DNA of 64,000 bases, taken from NCBI RefSeq assembly GCF_001463765.1, contig NZ_BBWK01000022.1, forward strand, positions 30,337 through 94,336. The letters are read 5' to 3'. Numbering within the stretch: position 1 is the first letter of the stretch; each line of letters begins with the position of its first letter. A model generated the notes under the pieces. It made no database searches. It worked only from the letters and a program-made list of their open reading frames with translations, and was not told the origin of the DNA. A program made the translations under genes and the position numbers. The DNA comes from Aureimonas sp. AU4. Lineage in GTDB: Bacteria; Pseudomonadota; Alphaproteobacteria; Rhizobiales; Rhizobiaceae. Shown here in pieces: positions 39,717 through 48,527 of this stretch.

Positions 39717-40870
39717 TGCGCGGCTCCCAGAACCAGGGCCACGGCCTCGCTCATGGTCGCGCCGTTGCCGGTGACGAGCGCATGACGCGCCCTTGCGATC
39801 TGTCGCCCGTCGGCTCGGCCGCGAAGCTGGCGCACGGCCTCCACGACATGGGTCATGCCGCCGGCCAGGTCCGGCTGGCCGAAGCCCAGCTGGCCGCCAT
39901 GCGTGTTGAGCGGATGGGAGCCGTCGTGCCCGAGGCCGTTGGCGGCGATCCAGTCGGCAAATCCGCCGGGGGGACAGAGCCCGGCATCCTCGATCGTGAT
40001 GGCGACCATGATCGTGTAGCAGTCGTAGAGCGACAGGAGGCTCATGTCGGCGGCGCGGGTGCCGGACTGCGCGAAGGCGCGCGCCATCGCATCCTTGAGC
40101 GGGCCGCTCGTCAGGCTGGGCGCCTGCGAGACGGCGCGGTGGGTGATCTTCTCGCCGGCCCCCAAGATCTCGACCGGCGGATGCCGCAGGCGGGACGCCC
40201 GTTCGCGCGATGTCACGATCACGGCCTCGCCGCCCGCCACCGGCATGACGATCTCGAGGAGATGCAGCGGCGAGGCGATCACCGGCGAAGCCAGCACTTC
40301 GGCGACGCCGGCCGGCTTCCCGTAGAAGATCGCATCGGGGTTGTGCTGCGCGTTGGCGCGTGCGGCGGCCGCGATCGCGGCGTAGGGCTCCGGACCAAGC
40401 CCATGCGCGGTCCCGTGCGCCTGCATCAGGAGCGCATAGGACAGGTTCGCACCCGAGGCGCCGAAGGGCACGTCGAACTCGCGAATGGGATTACGGTTCG
40501 GCGAGCGGGGCGCGGGCTCCTCACGCGTGTTGGCGAGGACGCAGAGCACGGTCTCGCACATGCCGGCCTCGATCGCCGCCGCCGCGCGCCAGACCATGCC
40601 GGCGCCGGACGCACCGCCGAGGTCCACGACATTGGCCATGACGGGTCTGAGGCCGAGATATTCGGCGACGGTGGCGGGAACATGCTGCGGCGTCTCGCCC
40701 ACCTGGGGCCCCACCAGAAGCCCGTCGATGTCGCCGGGCTCGAGTCCGGCGTCGAGCGCGGCGCGGCGCGACACGTCGGCGATCAGTCCGAGCGTCGTTT
40801 CTCCCTTCGTGGCCCGAACCGGCTTCAGCTCGCCGATCCCGACGATCGCTCCTTGCGGACGGCGGGTCAC
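39713..40870 (-). CDS. Thiolase-like protein lacking the nucleophilic Cys (SCP-x/Ltp2 type), candidate retro-aldolase
   Basis: The ~385-residue thiolase-fold protein is of the SCP-x/lipid-transfer group. VVDLGGASGAGMVWRAA occupies the site where true thiolases have the acyl-accepting Cys, which is absent here. YDCYTIMVAITIEDAGLCPP and LNTHGGQLGFGQPDLAGGMT are group signatures. In the Ltp2 retro-aldolase family, which also lacks that Cys, tyrosines in the equivalent YDC[FY]T region act in catalysis. I start it at the GTG at 40870, which overlaps the synthetase stop by four bases; an ATG at 40912 would lie within the synthetase gene. Partnered by the adjacent DUF35 gene. A C-C cleaving aldolase role is inference. 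Confidence 0.82.
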   Translation of the reverse strand: MTRRPQGAIVGIGELKPVRATKGETTLGLIADVSRRAALDAGLEPGDIDGLLVGPQVGETPQHVPATVAEYLGLRPVMANVVDLGGASGAGMVWRAAAAIEAGMCETVLCVLANTREEPAPRSPNRNPIREFDVPFGASGANLSYALLMQAHGTAHGLGPEPYAAIAAAARANAQHNPDAIFYGKPAGVAEVLASPVIASPLHLLEIVMPVAGGEAVIVTSRERASRLRHPPVEILGAGEKITHRAVSQAPSLTSGPLKDAMARAFAQSGTRAADMSLLSLYDCYTIMVAITIEDAGLCPPGGFADWIAANGLGHDGSHPLNTHGGQLGFGQPDLAGGMTHVVEAVRQLRGRADGRQIARARHALVTGNGATMSEAVALVLGAAQ

Positions 40871-42822
40871 GCGGCCTTCCCCGACCCGAGGCGACGGTAC
40901 TCTTCGAGGCATTCGGGATTCTGCAGCGAGGCGAGGTTGCGCACGACCTGTCCCGCGACCACGGCCCGGGCCGCGGTTTCGACCCGCTTGCCGTTCAACG
41001 TGTAGGGAATGCCCGCGACCTCGCGGATCTCGTGGGGAACATGGCGGGGCGAGGCCTCGGTGCGGATGCGCCGGCGCAGGAGGTCCGTCAGCTCCTGCGT
41101 CAGCTCACGTCCCTCGCGCATCTTCAGACACAGGACGACCTCCTCGTCGCCGTCGCGCAGGCGACCGAACACCAGCGCATCCTCGATCTCCGCCAGGCTC
41201 TCGCAGACCGCGTAGATCTCGGCGGTGCCGATCCGCACGCCGCCAGGCTTCAACGTCGTGTCGGAGCGGCCGTGAATGATCGCCGAGCCGTGAGGCGTCA
41301 GCTCGGCGATGTCGCCGTGCGTCCAGATCTCGGGACGATCAGCGAAGTAGGTCCGCCGGTAGCGCTCGTCGCCGCCCTCGCCCCAGAAGGTCAGCGGCAT
41401 GGAGGGGAACGGCTCGGTGCAGACGAGATCGCCTTCCCGCCCGATCAGCGGCGCGTTGCGCTCGTCCATCACGTTGACGGCCAGCCCCAGGCCCTTGGCG
41501 GTCAGCTGGCCGCGCCGCACCGGCAGGGTCGGCGCCCCGAGCACGAAGCAGCCCAGGATCTCGGTGCCGCCCGAGATGGACGCGAAGACCATGTCGGACT
41601 TCACCGCATCGTAGACCCAGTCGAACTGCGCAGGCGACACGGGCGCCCCGGCCGACAGGAGCGAGCGCAGAGCCGACAGGTCGCGCCGCTCGCCCGGTCG
41701 GTATCCGTTCTGCTGCAGGACGGCGAGGTATTTCGGACTGGTCCCGAAATGCGTGATGCGCGCGTCCTCGGCGATGCGCCAGAGGTGGTCGAGATCGGGG
41801 CCGTCCGCCCGGCGGGGCATGGCCGCGCCGTCGATCAGAACGATCGCCGCTCCGCAGGACAGGCTGGAGATCAGCCAATGGTACATCATCCAGGCCGTGT
41901 TGGTGTACCAGCTCACCACGTCGCCCGGCCGCACGTCGCCGTGCAGCGCATGCTCCTTGCGATGCTGCAGCACGACGCCGCCGACGCCGTGCACGATGGC
42001 CTTCGGGGCACCGGTCGTGCCGGACGTGTAGAGAACGAAGAGCGGGCTTGCGAACGGCATGCGGACGGGCGCGAACACGGCACCCGGCCGGCGCAGCTCG
42101 CCGAACGACGTCGAGGCACGGATCGGGAATTGCGCCCGATCCTGCTTCTCGCCGCAGCGCACGAGAAGCTGCAGCGACGGGATGCCGGCGGCGATCTCGG
42201 CGATGCGGTCCGCGATGTCGTGGTCGCGCCCGTTGTAGCGATAGCGCTCGCAGGCGAAGAGCACCTTGGGCTCGATCTGCCCGATCCGGTCGAGAATGGC
42301 GCCCGCCCCGAAGTCCGGGGAACAGGACGACCAGACCGCGCCGAGCGCGGCGGTGGCCAGAAGGGCGACGAGCGCCTCGAGATCGTTGGCAAGGACCCCC
42401 GCGACGCGGTCGCCCGGGCCGACGCCCGCCTCGCGCAGGCCCGCCGCGATCTCGGCGGTCATCTGGCGAAGCTCGCCCAGCGTGACTCGTCCCTGCACAC
42501 CGTCTTCGCCCGCCAATACCACCGCAGGCCTCGCCCCGTCGCCGGTCAGGAGGTTCTCGGCAAAGTTCAGCCGCGCCTCGGGAAAGAAGCGGGCGCCCGT
42601 CATCGGCGCCGCCTCGTCGCGCAGGAGGGCGGGGCCGATCCTGTCTCCCACGACGCCCGTGTGATCCCAGAGCGCGGTCCAGAAGGCACCGGGATCCGCC
42701 ACCGACCAGGCATGGAGCGCGGCGTAGTCTCGGGGGTCGATCCCGACGCGCTTTGCGAACCGCGCAAGGCACGAGTCTTCGAATGCGCTCGCCGGGGGCG
42801 ACCACAGGACGTCGTTCAGCAT
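40867..42822 (-). CDS. Acetoacetyl-CoA synthetase
   Basis: The 651-residue adenylate-forming enzyme matches acetoacetate-CoA ligase in length and order. An ACS N-terminal region (FAKRVGIDPRDYAALHAWSV, then FPEARLNFAENLL) is followed by the P-loop FVLYTSGTTGAPKAIVHGVG, GGTEILGCFVLGAP, WTHGDIAE and the catalytic lysine in PYTLNGKRVETAA. It activates acetoacetate, or a related beta-keto acid, with ATP and CoA. GGGAGGA precedes tandem ATGs; the second (42822) has better spacing. It is the first gene of the operon and diverges from the TetR gene with a dyad between them. Other short-chain acids remain possible. Confidence 0.9.
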   Translation of the reverse strand: MLNDVLWSPPASAFEDSCLARFAKRVGIDPRDYAALHAWSVADPGAFWTALWDHTGVVGDRIGPALLRDEAAPMTGARFFPEARLNFAENLLTGDGARPAVVLAGEDGVQGRVTLGELRQMTAEIAAGLREAGVGPGDRVAGVLANDLEALVALLATAALGAVWSSCSPDFGAGAILDRIGQIEPKVLFACERYRYNGRDHDIADRIAEIAAGIPSLQLLVRCGEKQDRAQFPIRASTSFGELRRPGAVFAPVRMPFASPLFVLYTSGTTGAPKAIVHGVGGVVLQHRKEHALHGDVRPGDVVSWYTNTAWMMYHWLISSLSCGAAIVLIDGAAMPRRADGPDLDHLWRIAEDARITHFGTSPKYLAVLQQNGYRPGERRDLSALRSLLSAGAPVSPAQFDWVYDAVKSDMVFASISGGTEILGCFVLGAPTLPVRRGQLTAKGLGLAVNVMDERNAPLIGREGDLVCTEPFPSMPLTFWGEGGDERYRRTYFADRPEIWTHGDIAELTPHGSAIIHGRSDTTLKPGGVRIGTAEIYAVCESLAEIEDALVFGRLRDGDEEVVLCLKMREGRELTQELTDLLRRRIRTEASPRHVPHEIREVAGIPYTLNGKRVETAARAVVAGQVVRNLASLQNPECLEEYRRLGSGKAA

Positions 42823-42877
42823 CATTCCTCCCGCCGATCCCGGGATCACCCTCCAACCGGGACCGCCCTTGCCAATA

Positions 42878-42893
42878 TACCGACTGACCGGTA
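42878..42893. promoter_or_regulatory. Candidate TetR operator in the divergent promoter region
   Basis: TACCG and CGGTA are perfect inverted half-sites around ACTGAC, 56 bases before the synthetase start and 126 bases before the TetR start. Flanking bases are AT-rich, as expected of a promoter. Confidence 0.65.
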
Positions 42894-43018
42894 CAAAGTC
42901 AGAGTCCGATTTGCTTGTCAATCGGCCGTGCCGCACGTCGATCAGGTGGCTAGAATGGCGCAACCGTCCTCGACTGGACGGATACGGCCGGTTTGCCGAC
43001 CCGGATCAGGAGGTGACG

Positions 43019-43639
43019 ATGACACTGAAGACCCTGCCCGCCTCCGCCCGTCCCGACGCGGACCTGTCGCCCACCAAGCGTCGCGTGATGCATGTCGCGG
43101 CGACGTTGTTCGCGGAGAAGGGCTACGGAAGCGTCGGGATCAGCGAGGTGGGAGACGCCGCCGAACTCGGCAAGGGCGCGCTCTACTACCACATCCGGTC
43201 GAAGGAGGATCTCCTCTACGACATCATGACGCTTTACATGGTGGATCTCGTCAGCGGAGCGGACGGCATTCTGTCGGTTGCCACGGGCGCCGTCGAACGC
43301 GTGCGCGCGCTCAGCTCGGCTTTGATCGAGGCGGTATTCCAGACCCGGGCCGAGATGACCGTGTGCTTCCGGGAAGTGCATTCGCTGGGCGACGAGAAGC
43401 GGGCCGACGTCCTCAAGCTGCACGGCGATTACCAGCGCATCTGGACGAAGGTGCTCTCGGAAGGTGTCGAGGAGGGCGTGTTCAGGCCGCTCTCGCGCGT
43501 CGAGATCAAGGGCCTGCTCGGCATGTACTTCTACGCCTTCCTCTGGGTCCGCCCCTCGGGCAAGGAAACGCCGGAGGAGGTGTCCGACGCCTTTGCCGGC
43601 ATCGTCCTCAAGGCCGCGATGCGAACGGACGCGGCGTGA
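43019..43639 (+). CDS. TetR/AcrR-family transcriptional regulator
   Basis: The 206-residue regulator has an N-terminal TetR helix-turn-helix (VMHVAATLFAEKGYGSVGIS, then ALYYHIRSKEDLLYDIM) and an all-helical effector domain of the kind that often binds acyl-CoA. AGGAGG lies 6 bases before the ATG. It is divergent from the acetoacetyl-CoA synthetase operon and followed 35 bases later by the acetyl-CoA acetyltransferase gene, so it probably controls both. The dyad at 42878 is the likely site. Ligand inferred to be an acyl-CoA or the acid itself. Confidence 0.92.
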   Translation: MTLKTLPASARPDADLSPTKRRVMHVAATLFAEKGYGSVGISEVGDAAELGKGALYYHIRSKEDLLYDIMTLYMVDLVSGADGILSVATGAVERVRALSSALIEAVFQTRAEMTVCFREVHSLGDEKRADVLKLHGDYQRIWTKVLSEGVEEGVFRPLSRVEIKGLLGMYFYAFLWVRPSGKETPEEVSDAFAGIVLKAAMRTDAA

Positions 43640-43674
43640 AGCCGAACAAAGCGACATCCTTGGAGGTCTGAACC

Positions 43675-44859
43675 ATGCAGCAGGACGTCGTGATCGTGGC
43701 GGCGCGCCGCACCCCCATCGGCAAGCTCGCCGGATCCTTGTCGGACCTGTCGGCGGCTGAGCTCGGTGCGGTCGTGATCGCAAAGATGCTGCACGAGATC
43801 TCGCTCGATCCGGCCGCGGTCGACGAGGTCGTCATGGGCCAGGTCCTGTCGGGCGGCGCGGGGCAGAACCCCGCGCGTCAGGCCGCCCTGCGCGCGGGCC
43901 TGCCGGTCTCGACCACCGCCTCGACCCTCAACATGGTCTGCGGCGCGGGCCAGAAGTCGCTGCACGGCGCGGTGCAGGCGATCCGCTGCGGCGATGCGCA
44001 GATCATGATCGCTGGCGGCCAGGACTCGATGAGCCGCGCCCCCTACCTCCTGTTCGCAGGCCGCAAGGGACAACGAATGGGCGACGCCCCCTTGCGCGAC
44101 ATGATGGTCGTCGACGGTCTGTGGGATGCGTTCCACGACGTGCACATGGGCGAGACGGCCGAACACCTGGCGGAGCGCTATCAGGTTACGCGCGAGGAGC
44201 AGGATGCGTTCGCGCAGAACTCGCAACGCAAGGCCGCGCGCGCATCGGAAACGGATCGGTTTCGCGACGAGATCGTGCCGGTCGACGTGCCCTCGCGGAA
44301 CGGCTCGATGCGGGTCGACGTCGACGAACATCCGCAACCCGGTACGAGTCTGGAGAGTCTTGGCCGATTGCGTCCCGCCTTCCGATCTGGCGGCACGGTC
44401 ACGGCCGGCAACGCGTCGGGTCTCAACGACGGTGCGGCAGCGCTCGTTGTCATGTCGGAGCACCGGGCCCGCATGGAAGGCCTCACCCCATTGGCGCGCG
44501 TCGCGGGTTACGCTGCGGCCGGCGTCGAGCCGATGGACATGGGCATCGCTCCCGCCTTCGCGGCTCGTCGCGCGCTGGAGCGGGCCGGCTGGCGCGCGAC
44601 CGATCTCGATCTCATGGAGATCAACGAGGCCTTCGCCGCCCAGGCTATCGCCGTCGACCGCGAGATGGGCTGGGACACGGACATCGTGAACGTCAACGGC
44701 GGTGCGATCGCTCTTGGCCATCCCCTGGCGGCCTCGGGCACGCGCATCCTGGTCACGCTGATCCACGAGATGCGCAAACGCGGCGCTCGTAAAGGCTTAG
44801 CCGCGCTCTGCATCGGAGGGGGCCAGGGGATCGCGACCTGCATCGAGATGGCGAACTAG
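43675..44859 (+). CDS. Acetyl-CoA C-acetyltransferase (thiolase)
   Basis: The 394-residue biosynthetic/degradative thiolase has all catalytic parts: acyl-accepting Cys in [13 protein letters not shown] near residue 88, [11 protein letters not shown], the base His in [17 protein letters not shown] and the second Cys in [10 protein letters not shown]. It interconverts two acetyl-CoA with acetoacetyl-CoA. With the divergent acetoacetyl-CoA synthetase it would complete a route from acetoacetate to acetyl-CoA, or from the product of the candidate retro-aldolase. The tyrosine-rich pantetheine loop is typical. It is co-directional with the TetR gene. Confidence 0.95.
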   Translation: MQQDVVIVAARRTPIGKLAGSLSDLSAAELGAVVIAKMLHEISLDPAAVDEVVMGQVLSGGAGQNPARQAALRAGLPVSTTASTLNMVCGAGQKSLHGAVQAIRCGDAQIMIAGGQDSMSRAPYLLFAGRKGQRMGDAPLRDMMVVDGLWDAFHDVHMGETAEHLAERYQVTREEQDAFAQNSQRKAARASETDRFRDEIVPVDVPSRNGSMRVDVDEHPQPGTSLESLGRLRPAFRSGGTVTAGNASGLNDGAAALVVMSEHRARMEGLTPLARVAGYAAAGVEPMDMGIAPAFAARRALERAGWRATDLDLMEINEAFAAQAIAVDREMGWDTDIVNVNGGAIALGHPLAASGTRILVTLIHEMRKRGARKGLAALCIGGGQGIATCIEMAN

Positions 44860-45115
44860 ACAAACCATCGTTCACTCACCGATCGAAGGTGCGAGACGAC
44901 CCAACTCGCAAGAACAACGAGGAAGGCTATGAGCCGCTCTTCGATGTTCGAGCGGAAACCTCAGTCGAAGATGCCATCGACGATATCGGCTTGCCTCGCC
45001 TTCGGACGTCGCCAGAGAACGCATCCAGGCTTGCGCATGCGGATTTCCGCGACGGCCTTCGACACCTTGAACTCGTCCGCCAAAGCGCAAGCCGTCGTCA
45101 CGCATCCCCGACCGC
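44860..45115. other. Short gap before the integrase remnant
   Basis: These 256 bases follow the thiolase gene. The frames across them give no recognisable protein. They may contain eroded upstream parts of the integrase gene, but I cannot align them by eye. Confidence 0.4.
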
Positions 45116-45487
45116 TTGGGGGGCACGCTGCGGCGCTGGCGCGAGACGGACAGGAACCCGAAGCCTGGGAAGGATGGCGACACGCCGAAACCGATCCCGT
45201 TCGTGATCCATTATCGAGGCCTGCCGGTCGAGAAGCATCGCAAGACGTGGGGCCAGGCCTGCAAGCTGGCCGGGCTCGACAAGACGGTGAGGCCGCACAT
45301 CCTGTGGCATACCGCCGTCACCTGGCCGATGCTCGCCGGCAACGATCCGTTTGACGTTTCAAGCTACGTCGGCAGGAGCATGAAGATGATCGACGAGGTG
45401 TATGCGCACCAGGATCCCGACCATCAGAAGGACATCGTCAGCCGCACAGGAAGGCGGCGACTGTCATCGTATCCGTCAGCAATCTGA
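45116..45487 (+). pseudogene. Tyrosine-recombinase (phage/island integrase) C-terminal remnant
   Basis: The frame encodes only the last ~120 residues of a tyrosine recombinase. LRRWRETDRNPKPGKDG, FVIHYRGLPVEKHRKTWGQA and CKLAGLDKTVRPHILWHTAV match the end of the catalytic domain, followed by the nucleophile Tyr in IDEVYAHQDPDHQ. The invariant Arg of the HxLRH motif is Trp here (HILWHT), and the first catalytic Arg region is missing. It should therefore be inactive. It abuts the 3' end of a tRNA-Thr gene, the classic position of island integrases. Confidence 0.8.
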
Positions 45488-45536
45488 CGAACGCACTCGG
45501 CCCGACGGACCAAGTCACTGCAAACGGGGGAGAAAA

Positions 45537-45611
45537 TGGTGCTGCGAGAGAGGATTGAACTCTCGACCTCTCCATTACCAATGGAGTGCTCTACCACTGA
45601 GCTACCGCAGC
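45537..45611 (-). tRNA. tRNA-Thr (anticodon GGT)
   Basis: Read on the minus strand, the sequence folds as a full tRNA. The acceptor stem is GCTGCGG with a G-U pair at its base. The D arm contains AGCTCAGTGGTAGAGC. The anticodon stem CTCCA/TGGAG encloses loop TTGGTAA (anticodon GGT, threonine). The T arm is GAGAG-TTCAATC-CTCTC. The discriminator is A and CCA is encoded at 45539-45537. The 3' end points toward the integrase remnant. Confidence 0.97.
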
Positions 45612-45796
45612 CTGGGGTGGGCGGCTCTATCGCATAGCCCGGTCGCGAGCGCAACCCGGCCCAGTCACGAGAGGCGCTGCATATCACTCCGGAGCCTGCG
45701 ATGCGCGCTTTTGCAGCCGTGTGGCTTGGCGCGCGGGCGAAGCCGGGCCAAACTGACGCCTCGTGAACGTGCCGACCGGCCAGGAGAATCGTCGCC

Positions 45797-47203
45797 ATGC
45801 AACCCGTCTTCGCGAGCCCCGACGAGATCCGCACCCGCTTCTCGCACGCCATGTCGCAGATGTACCGCGCCGAGGTGCCCCAGTACGGAACGCTGATGGA
45901 GCTGGTCGCCGAGGTCAACGCCGAGACGCTCCAGGCACGGCCCGACCTTGCCGAAAGCCTAGCGCGCGCCGGCGAGATCGAGCGCCTGTCGGACGAGCGC
46001 CACGGCGCGATCCGGCTCGGCACGCCGGAGGAGCTTGCCACGATCGGGCGGCTCTTCGCGGTCATGGGCATGGAGCCGGTTGGCTACTACGACCTCTCGG
46101 TCGCCGGCATTCCGGTCCATTCCACCGCCTTCCGACCGGTCGGCGACGCGGCGCTCGCGCGCAATCCGTTCCGCGTCTTCACCTCGCTCCTGCGCCTCGA
46201 CCTCGTGGCCGACGTGGACCTGCGTGCGGAGGCCGCCGCGATTCTCGCCCGCCGCCGGATCTTCACGCCGCAGGCGATCGAGCTCGTCGAGCGCTTCGAG
46301 ACGCGCGGCGGGCTGACGCGCGAGGAGGCCGAGCGCTTCGTTTCGGAAGCGCTCGAGACCTTCCGCTGGCATTCCGAGGCGACCGTCGACGCTGCGACCT
46401 ACGAGCGCCTGGCGAAAGCCCACCGACTGGTCGCCGATGTTGTGTGCTTCCGGGGTCCGCACATCAACCACCTGACGCCGCGAACGCTCGACATTGAGGC
46501 GGTGCAGCGGGGGATGCCCGCGCGCGGCATCGACCCCAAGGCGGTGATCGAGGGCCCGCCCGAGCGCCGCGTGCCGATCCTCCTGCGCCAGACGAGCTTC
46601 AAGGCGCTGGAGGAGCCGATCCTGTTCCGGGGAGAGCGGGGCGCGGAGACCGGGCGCCACACGGCGCGCTTCGGCGAGATCGAGCAGCGCGGCGCCGCGC
46701 TGACGCCCAAGGGCCGCGCGCTCTACGACGCGCTGCTGTCCGGCACGCGAGGCGAGGTGCAGGTGGGAGCGAGCGGCGCGGGCGCGTCGAGCTATGCCGA
46801 CGATCTGGCCTCCCGCTTCCGTGCCTTTCCCGACGACCGGGACACGCTTCGGCGCGAGGGCCTTGCCTTCTTCCGCTACGCGCCGACCCCGCAGGGGCTG
46901 GCGGCGGCCGGGCGCGGCGAGACGGCGCGTGACATCGACGCGCTGGTCGCAGCCGGCCATGCCAGCTTCGACCCGCTCGTCTACGAGGACTTCCTGCCGG
47001 TCTCGGCGGCCGGCATCTTCCAGTCGAATCTCGGCACGGACCGACAGTCGAACGCGGCGTCGAGCGGCGACCGGCACGCCTTCGAGCAGGCGCTCGGCCG
47101 ACCGGTCGCCGACGAGACCGCGCTCTATGCCGAGGCCGAGCGGCGCTCGGTCGCGGATACGCTGGCGGCGCTGCGCCCCTCCTCTTCTCGCGCCGTCGCC
47201 TGA
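45797..47203 (+). CDS. hglS: 2-oxoadipate dioxygenase/decarboxylase (HglS, formerly DUF1338)
   Basis: The 468-residue protein belongs to the Fe(II)-dependent HglS family, which converts 2-oxoadipate to D-2-hydroxyglutarate late in lysine catabolism. The segment SDERHGAIRLG holds the first metal His (His69) and substrate Arg (Arg73), matching the positions described for the Pseudomonas enzyme. GPHINHLTPRTLDIEAVQRG supplies the second His, and YEDFLPVSAAGIFQSNLG is a conserved terminal block. AGGAGA lies about 9 bases before the ATG. The next two genes encode an FAD oxidase and an ALDH7 dehydrogenase, the preceding steps of the pipecolate/aminoadipate route. Function is well supported by family and context. 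Confidence 0.92.
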   Translation: MQPVFASPDEIRTRFSHAMSQMYRAEVPQYGTLMELVAEVNAETLQARPDLAESLARAGEIERLSDERHGAIRLGTPEELATIGRLFAVMGMEPVGYYDLSVAGIPVHSTAFRPVGDAALARNPFRVFTSLLRLDLVADVDLRAEAAAILARRRIFTPQAIELVERFETRGGLTREEAERFVSEALETFRWHSEATVDAATYERLAKAHRLVADVVCFRGPHINHLTPRTLDIEAVQRGMPARGIDPKAVIEGPPERRVPILLRQTSFKALEEPILFRGERGAETGRHTARFGEIEQRGAALTPKGRALYDALLSGTRGEVQVGASGAGASSYADDLASRFRAFPDDRDTLRREGLAFFRYAPTPQGLAAAGRGETARDIDALVAAGHASFDPLVYEDFLPVSAAGIFQSNLGTDRQSNAASSGDRHAFEQALGRPVADETALYAEAERRSVADTLAALRPSSSRAVA

Positions 47204-47216
47204 CGCGTCGTCTCCC

Positions 47217-48497
47217 ATGCTGAACGATCCGCGCTCGCACGGGCTCTGGGAGCGCACCGCCCCGCCCGCCCCCGCGACAGGCCCGCTGGAGGCGGCGCTG
47301 CGGGCCGACGTCGCGGTGATCGGTGCCGGCTTCACCGGGCTTTCCGCCGCGCTCCATCTGGCGGAGGGCGGGGCGCGGGTCGCGGTGATCGAGGCGGCCG
47401 AGATCGGCTTCGGCGGATCGGGCCGCAATGTCGGTCTCGTCAATGCCGGGCTCTGGGTCATGCCGGACGAGGTGCCGCGCGCGCTCGGCCCCGTTCACGG
47501 CGAGCGCATCCTCCAGCTCCTGGGCGAGGCGCCGCGCCTCGTGTTCGACCTGGTGGAGCGCCACGCCATCGCCTGCGAGCCGGAGCGGGCCGGCACGCTG
47601 CATCTGGCGGTGGGCGCGACGGGCGCGCGCGAACTTGCCGAGCGCGCGCGGCAATGGCAGGCGCGCGGTGCCGCCGTCGAGCTTCTGGACGCCGACGAGA
47701 CCGCGCGGCGCACGGGGACGCAAACCTATGCGGCCTCGCTTCTCGACCATCGCGCCGGCACGATCCAGCCGCTCGGCTACGTCCGGGGACTGGCGCGCGC
47801 GGCGGTCGCGGCCGGGGCCGAGGTCTTCACCGGCAGCCCGGTGGCAGCCTGCGAGCGCGAGGGCGAGCGCTGGCGCCTGCGCGCCGGGGGCGGCTCGGTG
47901 CTCGCCGACTGGGTCGTGGTGGCCACCAACGCCTATACGAGCGGGCCCTTTCCCGAGATCGCGGGCGAGCTGGTGCGCCTTCCCTACTTCAACATCGCCA
48001 CCCGGCCGCTCTCTTCCAATCTCGCGCGCTCGATCCTGCCGGGGCGCGAGGGATGCTGGGATACCAAGGACATCCTGTCCTCGTTCCGGCTCGACCGGGA
48101 GAACCGCCTCGTGATCGGCAGCGTCGGCGCGCTGCGGGGCACCGGCGCCGCGATCCATCGGCGCTGGGCGCGCGGGACGCTCGCGCGCCTGTTTCCCCAG
48201 CTCGGCGATGTCGGCTTCGAGGCCGAGTGGTACGGCTGGATCGGCATGACGGCGGACGCCGTGCCGCGCTTTCATCGCTTCGGGCCGCGCATCCTCTCCT
48301 TCAGCGGCTACAACGGGCGCGGCATCGCGCCGGGAACCGCCTTCGGGCGCGCGCTCGCCGACCACATTCTCGGCCGGGTCGCGGAAGGCGACATGCCGCT
48401 GCCCCTCACCCCGGTTCGCACCCGGGGACTTCGCGCGGCGCGCGAAGCCTATTACGAGGTGGGCAGCCAGATCGCGCATCTGTCGTCGCGCGTCTGA
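47217..48497 (+). CDS. FAD-dependent amino-acid oxidase (DAO family), probable pipecolate oxidase role
   Basis: The 426-residue oxidoreductase has the FAD dinucleotide motif VAVIGAGFTGLSAALHLAEG near residue 31 and GFGGSGRNVGLVNAGL, a block shared with gamma-glutamylputrescine oxidase and L-pipecolate oxidase (AmaA) proteins. WYGWIGMTADAVPRFHRFGP and SFSGYNGRGIAPGTAFGRAL form the C-terminal FAD site. The start is the ATG 13 bases after the hglS stop; no clear ribosome-binding site is visible, so translation may be coupled. Between hglS and an ALDH7 gene, oxidation of L-pipecolate to piperideine-6-carboxylate is the best-fitting role; other amine oxidations cannot be excluded. Confidence 0.85.
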   Translation: MLNDPRSHGLWERTAPPAPATGPLEAALRADVAVIGAGFTGLSAALHLAEGGARVAVIEAAEIGFGGSGRNVGLVNAGLWVMPDEVPRALGPVHGERILQLLGEAPRLVFDLVERHAIACEPERAGTLHLAVGATGARELAERARQWQARGAAVELLDADETARRTGTQTYAASLLDHRAGTIQPLGYVRGLARAAVAAGAEVFTGSPVAACEREGERWRLRAGGGSVLADWVVVATNAYTSGPFPEIAGELVRLPYFNIATRPLSSNLARSILPGREGCWDTKDILSSFRLDRENRLVIGSVGALRGTGAAIHRRWARGTLARLFPQLGDVGFEAEWYGWIGMTADAVPRFHRFGPRILSFSGYNGRGIAPGTAFGRALADHILGRVAEGDMPLPLTPVRTRGLRAAREAYYEVGSQIAHLSSRV

Positions 48498-48527
48498 AGC
48501 CCATGACCGAAATGTCAGGAGTGCCCG

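Noticed and set aside
42823..42963. N-terminal extension of acetoacetyl-CoA synthetase to 42963
   Set aside because: It would run through the TetR dyad and the divergent promoter; the ATG at 42822 has GGGAGGA just before it.
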